From Bacillota bacterium (GTDB lineage Bacteria; Bacillota; Clostridia; Oscillospirales; Oscillospiraceae), in NCBI GenBank assembly GCA_023393155.1, contig JAEWML010000054.1, forward strand, positions 1-10,529: a stretch of DNA of 10,529 bases, written 5' to 3'. A model generated the notes under the pieces. That model was not told the origin of the DNA. It saw only the letters and a list, made by a program, of their open reading frames with translations, and searched no databases. Of the stretch, positions 6,143 through 10,529 are shown piece by piece (the stretch's first letter is position 1; each line of letters opens with the position of its first letter). The translations under genes and the position numbers were made by a program.

Positions 6143-6180
6143 GGGCACGGGGAATTTATTTCCCCGTGCCCCTGTTTTGC
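6143..6180. terminator. strong bidirectional hairpin terminator between lgt and pyk
   Basis: A perfect 12-bp GC-rich stem (GGGCACGGGGAA at 6143-6154 with TTCCCCGTGCCC at 6160-6171) closes a 5-nt loop. Rightwards it is followed by CTGTTTTG. Leftwards the minus strand continues into six consecutive T residues (complement of 6133-6138). It therefore terminates the plus-strand ymfF-ymfH-lgt operon and the convergent pyk transcript, with the better U-tract on the pyk side. The rest of the 185-bp gap holds only a weak hairpin just after lgt (about 6063-6083). Confidence 0.85.
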
Positions 6181-6241
6181 GTTGCCCGCAGGTGAAAGCT
6201 TCCATTAAAAAGATGGCGATGACCGTGGTTTTCAGGGACGC

Positions 6242-7984
6242 TTATCCGGGAAGACGCTGAACCGTGCCGTGGGCGCAGTCCACGCTTACCTGCATCCCGT
6301 CGGTGAGAATGCGGGTGGCCCCGCCCGCGCCCACGATGACCGGCTTGTCCAGAGCTAGACCCACGGTGGCGGCGTGACTGTTGGCGCCGGATTCCTCGCT
6401 GATGACGGCGGCGCAGGTGCGCATGACGGGAAGCATCTCATTGGTGGTGAAGGGCACCACCAGCACACAGCCCGGGCGGGCCTTTTCCGCAACCTCCTCC
6501 GGCGTGCGGCACACGCACAGGGGGCCGGAGGCCTTTCCCCGGCCGACGCCCACGGCGGTGAACAGCGCGCCGCCCACCAGATGCACCCGAATCATATTGG
6601 TGGTGCCGGGAATGCCCACGGGCACGCCTGCCGTGACCACCACCAAAGAGCCTTGCTGTACAAGCCCTGTGGCCTTGGCGGCCTCCACGGCAAAGTCCAC
6701 CAGCTCGTCGGAATCCCCGGCCATGGGCATCAAAATGGGGATGACGCCCCAGCTCAGGGCCATGTGACGCTGAACGCGCTCGTCCAGCAGGCAGGCGATT
6801 ACCGGCGTGGCGGGGCGGAAGCGGCTGACCAGCCGGGCGGTGGTGCCCCGCTGACTGACGGTAATGATGGCGTCCGCCCCCACGTCGGCGGCGGTGGTGC
6901 AGGCGGCGTGGGCCGTGGCGGCGGCGATGGAGAGGCGGTGGTCCCCGGCGGCGCTGCGCATCCGCTTGGAATAGTTGATGTCGGACTCCGTGCGCAGGGC
7001 GATGGCATCCATAGTCTTTACCGCGTCCACCGGGTATTTGCCCGCTGCTGTTTCCCCGGAGAGCATGATGGCGGAGGTGCCGTCGTAAATGGCGTTGGCC
7101 ACGTCGGTGATTTCCGCACGGGTGGGGCGGGGGTTTTCCATCATGGAGTCCAGCATCTGGGTGGCGGTGATAACGGGTTTTCCGGCGGCGGCGCACTGGG
7201 CGATGATATCCTTTTGGATAATGGGAATTTCCGTGAAGTCAATCTCCACGCCCATATCACCTCGGGCCACCATAATCCCGTCGGACACGGAGAGGATTTC
7301 AGAGAGGTTGTCCACGCCCTCCTGGTTTTCAATTTTTGCGATGATGCGGATGGAGGACCCGGCGGCACTGAGAAGGTGGCGCAGATCCGTCACGTCCGCG
7401 GCGCTGCGGACGAAGCTGGCGGAGATAAAGTCAAAATCCTGTTCCACGCCGAAGAGAATATCCTCCCGGTCCCGCTGGCTGAGATAGGGCATGGAAAGGC
7501 GCACGCCGGGGACGTTGACCCCCTTGTGATTTTTGACGCTTCCGCCGTTTTCCACCCGGCAGACGATATCCTCGCCCCGGACTTCCTGCACCGTGAGGCG
7601 AATAAGCCCGTCGTCCAGCAAAATCGCGCCGCCGGGAACCACGTCGCCGGGAAGGTCCCGGTAGGTGACGGCACAGATATGCTCGTCTCCCGGAACGTCG
7701 CGGGTGGTGAGGATAAAGTCCTGACCTTCTTGCAGTTGGGCGCGGCCTTCCTTGAAATCCCGCAGGCGAATTTCGGGGCCCTTGGTGTCCAGCATGGTGG
7801 CCACGGGAAGATTCAGCTCCTTCCGAAGCGTTTTCACCATGTCCAGCCGCGCCTTGTGTTCGGCGTGGGTGCCGTGGGAAAAGTTGAACCGGGCCACGTT
7901 CAGTCCGGCCTCCAGCATGGCGCGGAGCGTTTCCTCCTTGTCGGTGGCGGGACCCAGAGTACAGACAATTTTTGTCTTTCGCAT
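6242..7984 (-). CDS. pyk: pyruvate kinase with C-terminal PEP-utilising (swivel) domain
   Basis: Pyruvate kinase makes pyruvate and ATP from phosphoenolpyruvate and ADP in the last step of glycolysis. The 580-residue protein matches the longer Bacillus-type enzyme (about 585). Visible sites are R32 in ARFNFSH, MLDTKGPEIR (64-73), the active-site signature IIAKIENQEG (214-223; K217 and E219 contact phosphate and metal), D243 in VARGDMGVE, and T275 in ITATQMLDSMMENPRPTRAE. The B domain spans about 75-170. From about residue 480 there is an extra domain resembling the mobile phosphohistidine domain of PEP synthase and PPDK, with ESGANSHAATVGLALDKPVI near 531-550, including a histidine at about 537; whether that histidine is phosphorylated is unknown. 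The ATG at 7984 has AAGGAGG upstream. The gene is monocistronic with its own promoter, and no phosphofructokinase gene adjoins it. Confidence 0.97.
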   Translation of the reverse strand: MRKTKIVCTLGPATDKEETLRAMLEAGLNVARFNFSHGTHAEHKARLDMVKTLRKELNLPVATMLDTKGPEIRLRDFKEGRAQLQEGQDFILTTRDVPGDEHICAVTYRDLPGDVVPGGAILLDDGLIRLTVQEVRGEDIVCRVENGGSVKNHKGVNVPGVRLSMPYLSQRDREDILFGVEQDFDFISASFVRSAADVTDLRHLLSAAGSSIRIIAKIENQEGVDNLSEILSVSDGIMVARGDMGVEIDFTEIPIIQKDIIAQCAAAGKPVITATQMLDSMMENPRPTRAEITDVANAIYDGTSAIMLSGETAAGKYPVDAVKTMDAIALRTESDINYSKRMRSAAGDHRLSIAAATAHAACTTAADVGADAIITVSQRGTTARLVSRFRPATPVIACLLDERVQRHMALSWGVIPILMPMAGDSDELVDFAVEAAKATGLVQQGSLVVVTAGVPVGIPGTTNMIRVHLVGGALFTAVGVGRGKASGPLCVCRTPEEVAEKARPGCVLVVPFTTNEMLPVMRTCAAVISEESGANSHAATVGLALDKPVIVGAGGATRILTDGMQVSVDCAHGTVQRLPG

Positions 7985-8035
7985 ATAAACCTCCTTGTTT
8001 CATGGAAGCAACCCTAAAATGCGGATTCTGGTTCT

Positions 8036-8063
8036 ATTATAAACGATTTCGTCTCTGTGGCAA
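8036..8063 (-). promoter_or_regulatory. sigma-A-type promoter for pyk
   Basis: On the minus strand TTGCCA (8063-8058) and an exact TATAAT (8041-8036) are separated by 16 bp. Transcription would start near 8029, about 45 nt before the pyk ATG at 7984. No CcpA-like catabolite site was recognised around it. Confidence 0.7.
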
Positions 8064-8109
8064 GGGGGAATTCCGTATTTTTTGTAAATAAAAGGGGATG
8101 CGCTATGTA

Positions 8110-8139
8110 AAAGGTTCTGCGAACCTTTCTTGTTTTTTG
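8110..8139 (+). terminator. rho-independent terminator-like hairpin, T-tract on the plus strand
   Basis: AAAGGTTC (8110-8117) and GAACCTTT (8121-8128) form a perfect 8-bp stem with a 3-nt loop, followed by CTTGTTTTTTGTTT. This is a textbook intrinsic terminator for rightward transcription, yet no plus-strand gene lies upstream; the nearest sequence is the pyk gene in antisense. Leftwards the hairpin is followed only by TTTTACA, so it could weakly stop transcripts coming from DUF378 before the pyk promoter. Confidence 0.55.
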
Positions 8140-8225
8140 TTTCGTGCACAGCAGTTACGGTGAAAAAGCAGATGCGGTGAAGCGGTGTGGGCTTTGGTGC
8201 AGCCGGAAGAAAAAATAAATGCCAA

Positions 8226-8283
8226 GGGGCCGGGAAATTCACATCCCCGGCTCCTTATCGCAAAGATCCCGGAGGTTTGCGAT
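8226..8283 (-). terminator. two tandem hairpins, probable end of the DUF378 transcript
   Basis: Read leftwards, ATCGCAAA/TTTGCGAT (8283-8276 with 8264-8257, 8 bp perfect, 11-nt loop) is followed at once by GGAGCCGGG/CCCGGCCCC (8254-8246 with 8234-8226, 9 bp including one G-U). After the second stem comes TTGGCATTTATTTTTTC, a delayed T-rich tract. The pair is a plausible but imperfect terminator for the DUF378 mRNA. Confidence 0.4.
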
Positions 8284-8345
8284 CCGGCTGCAAAAACGAA
8301 TTATTTTGGCCGCGTGGGTGGCAAATTACTTCCTGAATCGCAAAC

Positions 8346-8380
8346 GCACGAACGGACCATGATTGGTGGTCCGTTCGTGC
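8346..8380. repeat. 14-bp perfect inverted repeat downstream of DUF378
   Basis: GCACGAACGGACCA (8346-8359) is exactly complementary to TGGTCCGTTCGTGC (8367-8380), with a 7-nt loop. Neither side has a proper T-tract, so it is not a standard terminator. It sits about 33 bp beyond the DUF378 stop codon and could be a 3' end stabiliser, a processing site or a protein-binding palindrome. Confidence 0.6.
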
Positions 8381-8412
8381 ACGCTGTCTATGATTGCAAA
8401 AAATTTTTGAGA

Positions 8413-8628
8413 TTACGCCACGTGGGTTCTGCGCTCCTCGTTTCTTTGGAAGAGCAGCGTGATGCACCACAGACCTGCTAGGCCAACCAGCGCATAAATG
8501 ATGCGGGAGAGGGCAGCCATCTGCCCGCCGCAGAGAAAGGCCACCGTGTCGAAGCCGAACAGGCCGACGCCGCCCCAGTTCAGCGCGCCGATAATGGCGA
8601 GCACCAGTGCGATCTTGTCGATTACCAT
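8413..8628 (-). CDS. DUF378 (YuzA-like) small membrane protein
   Basis: This is a 71-residue protein with two hydrophobic helices (about residues 5-27 and 40-61). The family hallmark is present: the LNWGGVGLFGFDTVAFL segment (about 16-32), matching the GxLNWGLVGLFxFDLVA pattern of DUF378 proteins such as B. subtilis YuzA. It ends in a short charged tail (QRNEERRTHVA), probably cytoplasmic. The ATG at 8628 has AGGAGG 8 nt upstream. The family has no established function; members are compact membrane proteins near the usual length seen here. The gene stands alone, divergent from the DUF1015 gene across a 193-bp gap. A possible -10 box GATAAT lies at 8656-8651, but no good -35 box pairs with it, so the promoter is unresolved. 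Confidence 0.88.
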   Translation of the reverse strand: MVIDKIALVLAIIGALNWGGVGLFGFDTVAFLCGGQMAALSRIIYALVGLAGLWCITLLFQRNEERRTHVA

Positions 8629-8728
8629 AAAACATACCTCCTAAAAACTGATTATCCGGGGTTTGGGTGGAGTATGCCCCAAAGCGCGTATAATCATACC
8701 CGGTGGTTAGAAAAATTTCCGGCCCCCG

Positions 8729-8757
8729 TTGAATCCGGCGGCGGAGTATAGTATACT
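8729..8757 (+). promoter_or_regulatory. sigma-A-type promoter for the DUF1015/glyoxalase unit
   Basis: TTGAAT (8729-8734) and TATACT (8752-8757) are separated by exactly 17 bp, with transcription predicted near 8764 and a leader of about 58 nt. The -10 box is the right half of a perfect 13-bp palindrome, AGTATA-G-TATACT (8745-8757), which could be an operator or a chance by-product of the TATACT box. Confidence 0.65.
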
Positions 8758-8821
8758 GATTAGACAAGCACAATGGCGCAGTGCGCCGGAAAAATTTGCA
8801 AATTTGGAAAAGGAGACTCAC

Positions 8822-10102
8822 ATGAACGAGAAATTCAATCGCCTGGGCTTCTATCCTGCGGATATCCTGCTTCCCGCAAGCGCAGATATGGAAAAGTGGG
8901 CCGTGGTGGCCTGCGACCAGTTTACCTCCCAGCCGGAGTATTGGGAGGCGGTGGAGCAGACGGTTGGCGAAGCGCCCTCAACCCTGCGCCTGATTCTGCC
9001 GGAGGCCAAGCTGAACGACCCCGCCGTGGAGCAGCACATTGCGGACATCAATGCGTCCATGCGGAAATATGTGGAGGGCGGCGTGTTCAAAACCCTGCCC
9101 GCGTCTCTCATCTATATGGAGCGCACCCAGTCCGACGGGAAGGTGCGCCACGGTTTGGTGGGCATGGTGGATTTGGACCAGTATGACTACACGCCCGGCT
9201 CCGGCGCACTGATCCGCGCCACGGAGGGAACCGTTCTCTCCCGCATTCCGCCCCGGGTGAAGGTGCGGCAGGATGCGCCCGTGGAGCTGCCCCACGTGAT
9301 GCTGCTGATCGACGATCCCGACGAAACGGTGATCGAGCCGCTGGGCGGCCAGAGCGGCGCTATGGAAAAGCTCTATGATTTCGATTTGCAGCAGGGCGGC
9401 GGGCATCTGACCGGCTGGAAGCTGACCGAGAGCCAGACCGACGCCGTGGCGGACGCGCTGACGGCGCTGTGCAGCCCCCACCAGATGGAGCGGAAGTACG
9501 GCATGAAGGACGCTGCGCCCCTCCTGTTTGCGGTGGGCGACGGGAACCACTCCCTTGCCACGGCGAAGACCTGCTATGAAAACAAGAAGAAGGTCACGCC
9601 CAAGGAACAGTGGGCCACTCTGCCGGAGCGGTATGCGCTGGTGGAGGTGGTGAACAACCACGACGACGCGCTGAAATTCGAGCCCATTCACCGGGTGGTG
9701 TTTGACGTGGACGCGGAGAAGCTGCTGGCGGCCTTTAAGGCGTTTTACCCCTCCGCCCATGGGGGCGAGGGCGAGGGCCACACCATCGCCTATACCTGGG
9801 CGGGCGGCAAGGGCTTTATCACCGTGCCGGACCCCAAGGTTCAGCTGGAGGTGGGCACGTTGCAGGCATTCATTGATGAATATTTAAAGGACAACGGCGG
9901 CGAGGTGGACTACATCCACGGCGACGAGGTGACGGATGAGCTGGGCGCGAAGCCCGGCAACATTGGCTTCAAGCTGCCCGCCATGGGCAAGGAGCAGCTT
10001 TTCAAAACCGTGATGGCTGACGGCGTGCTGCCCCGGAAGACTTTCTCCATGGGCCACGCGCAGGATAAGCGCTATTATGTGGAGGCAAGGGCCATTCAAT
10101 AA
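8822..10102 (+). CDS. DUF1015 family protein of unknown function
   Basis: This is a 426-residue soluble protein recognised as DUF1015 by several family words: CDQFTSQPEYWE (about residues 31-42), the strongly conserved GDGNHSLATAK (about 239-249), and the C-terminal PRKTFSMGHAQDKRYYVEARAI. Length is usual for the family (about 410-430). No signal peptide or membrane helix is seen. The DGNHS loop, DGHHR in many relatives, resembles the catalytic DG-x-HR loop of ParB/sulfiredoxin-fold enzymes such as ADP-dependent serine kinase, and DUF1015 genes sometimes adjoin serine-biosynthesis genes; this suggests a phosphotransfer or nucleotide-linked role but is inference. No serA or serC is present in this window. 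The ATG at 8822 has AAAAGGAGA upstream; an in-frame TTG at 8729 lies in the promoter. The glyoxalase gene follows after 39 bp without a terminator. Confidence 0.9.
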   Translation: MNEKFNRLGFYPADILLPASADMEKWAVVACDQFTSQPEYWEAVEQTVGEAPSTLRLILPEAKLNDPAVEQHIADINASMRKYVEGGVFKTLPASLIYMERTQSDGKVRHGLVGMVDLDQYDYTPGSGALIRATEGTVLSRIPPRVKVRQDAPVELPHVMLLIDDPDETVIEPLGGQSGAMEKLYDFDLQQGGGHLTGWKLTESQTDAVADALTALCSPHQMERKYGMKDAAPLLFAVGDGNHSLATAKTCYENKKKVTPKEQWATLPERYALVEVVNNHDDALKFEPIHRVVFDVDAEKLLAAFKAFYPSAHGGEGEGHTIAYTWAGGKGFITVPDPKVQLEVGTLQAFIDEYLKDNGGEVDYIHGDEVTDELGAKPGNIGFKLPAMGKEQLFKTVMADGVLPRKTFSMGHAQDKRYYVEARAIQ

Positions 10103-10141
10103 CTGCGGTGCAAACAACAGGACGTTTTAAGAGGAGAGACA

Positions 10142-10510
10142 ATGCTGAGCTTTAATCATTTTAACTTTAATGTGTCCGATTTGGACAAATCGCTGGCATT
10201 TTACAAGGAAGCGCTGGATCTGACGCCGGTGGGAAACCGCAAGGAGGCCGCCGACGGGAGCTTCATCATCGTGTATCTGGGAGACGGGAAGACGGACTTC
10301 CGGCTGGAGCTGACATGGCTGCGGGACCACCCCCAGAAGTATGATCTGGGAGAGTGCGAATTCCATCTGGCCCTGCGGGCCGACGATTACGAGGCGGAAC
10401 ACAAACGCCATGAAAAGATGGGCTGCATCTGCTTTGAAAATACCAAGATGGGGATTTACTTCATTCAGGATCCGGACGGGTACTGGATTGAGGTGATTCC
10501 CACGCGATAA
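10142..10510 (+). CDS. gloA: GloA-type glyoxalase I (lactoylglutathione lyase family, VOC fold)
   Basis: This is a 122-residue single-domain vicinal-oxygen-chelate protein with two beta-alpha-beta-beta-beta halves. The four metal ligands of glyoxalase I are all present: H6 (FNHFNFNV), E56 (FRLELTW), H75 (CEFHLALRA) and E117 (GYWIEVIP), almost the spacing of E. coli GloA. The DPDGYWIE ending is typical. Glyoxalase I isomerises the thiol hemiacetal of methylglyoxal in detoxification. Many Clostridia lack glutathione, so the thiol cofactor may differ (for example cysteine or another low-molecular-weight thiol), or the substrate may differ; that is inference. The length is slightly shorter than E. 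coli GloA (135). The ATG at 10142 has AAGAGGAGAG upstream. It probably forms an operon with the DUF1015 gene, 39 bp away. Its transcript end lies beyond the window. Confidence 0.88.
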   Translation: MLSFNHFNFNVSDLDKSLAFYKEALDLTPVGNRKEAADGSFIIVYLGDGKTDFRLELTWLRDHPQKYDLGECEFHLALRADDYEAEHKRHEKMGCICFENTKMGIYFIQDPDGYWIEVIPTR

Positions 10511-10529
10511 AAAGGGCATGGAAAAAGAC

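Larger units (their letters stand above)
8064..8412. other. gene-free stretch between the pyk promoter and DUF378, rich in hairpins
   Basis: No credible coding frame covers this roughly 350-bp stretch. It holds, from left to right, a terminator-like hairpin at 8110-8139, an A/T-rich patch near 8210, two adjacent hairpins at 8226-8254 and 8257-8283, and a 14-bp perfect hairpin at 8346-8380. The last three would form the 3' untranslated region of the leftward DUF378 transcript. No promoter was recognised within it on either strand. Confidence 0.6.

Noticed and set aside
6374-8017. 547-codon plus-strand open frame rich in H, G and D, opposite pyk
   Set aside because: It is the antisense shadow of a clearly recognised pyruvate kinase; its composition is skewed and it has no family-like motif or ribosome binding site.
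8000-8242. 80-codon minus-strand open frame upstream of pyk
   Set aside because: It crosses the pyk promoter and the hairpin at 8110-8139, lacks a ribosome binding site, and resembles nothing recognised.
1-10529. Possible new defence, toxin-antitoxin or mobile system
   Set aside because: All larger genes fall in housekeeping or widespread families, with no integrase, transposase, nuclease, attachment repeats or CRISPR-like spacing. The XRE/membrane pair does not show a recognisable toxin.

Overview
The window looks like ordinary core chromosome of a high-GC member of the Clostridia, most likely Oscillospiraceae-like. The basis is GC-rich third codon positions, strong AGGAGG-type ribosome binding sites, several TTG starts, sigma-A-type promoters with 16-17 bp spacers, and a Gram-positive gene set: YlxM, the YmfF/YmfH peptidase pair, Bacillus-type pyruvate kinase with an extra C-terminal domain, YuzA-like DUF378 and DUF1015. 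The placement is inference. I see no tRNA, rRNA, CRISPR array, transposase, integrase or phage gene.

Layout. Positions 1-52 (minus) hold the first codons of ylxM, with a promoter at 109-137 and a near-perfect 24-bp palindrome at the predicted transcription start. Divergent from it is an M19 dipeptidase (260-1210, plus). A two-gene minus-strand unit follows: a small XRE regulator (1750-1956) overlaps by 4 nt a four-helix membrane protein (1310-1753), and both are read from a consensus-like promoter carrying repeat elements. After a 400-bp gene-free stretch with an extra promoter and a structured possible leader RNA comes a plus-strand operon: ymfF (2379-3647), ymfH (3644-4909) and lgt (4935-6056). 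It ends at a strong bidirectional hairpin terminator shared with the convergent pyruvate kinase gene (6242-7984, minus). The roughly 370 bp between the pyk promoter and a DUF378 membrane protein (8413-8628, minus) has no gene but holds several hairpins, one followed by a plus-strand T-tract. Divergent from DUF378 is a probable two-gene unit, DUF1015 (8822-10102) and a GloA-type glyoxalase (10142-10510).

How the genes work together. The main operon joins an inactive/active M16 peptidase pair, named for its association with EF-P modification, to lipoprotein diacylglyceryl transfer at the membrane. The XRE/membrane-protein pair looks like a self-contained, probably autoregulated cassette. Pyruvate kinase and glyoxalase are central-carbon and methylglyoxal functions. 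I found no clear new defence or mobile system. The points most worth a second look are the possible leader RNA upstream of ymfF, the hairpin cluster between pyk and DUF378, the shared CTTTACA half-sites, the unusual acidic tail on Lgt, and the uncharacterised DUF1015/glyoxalase pair.
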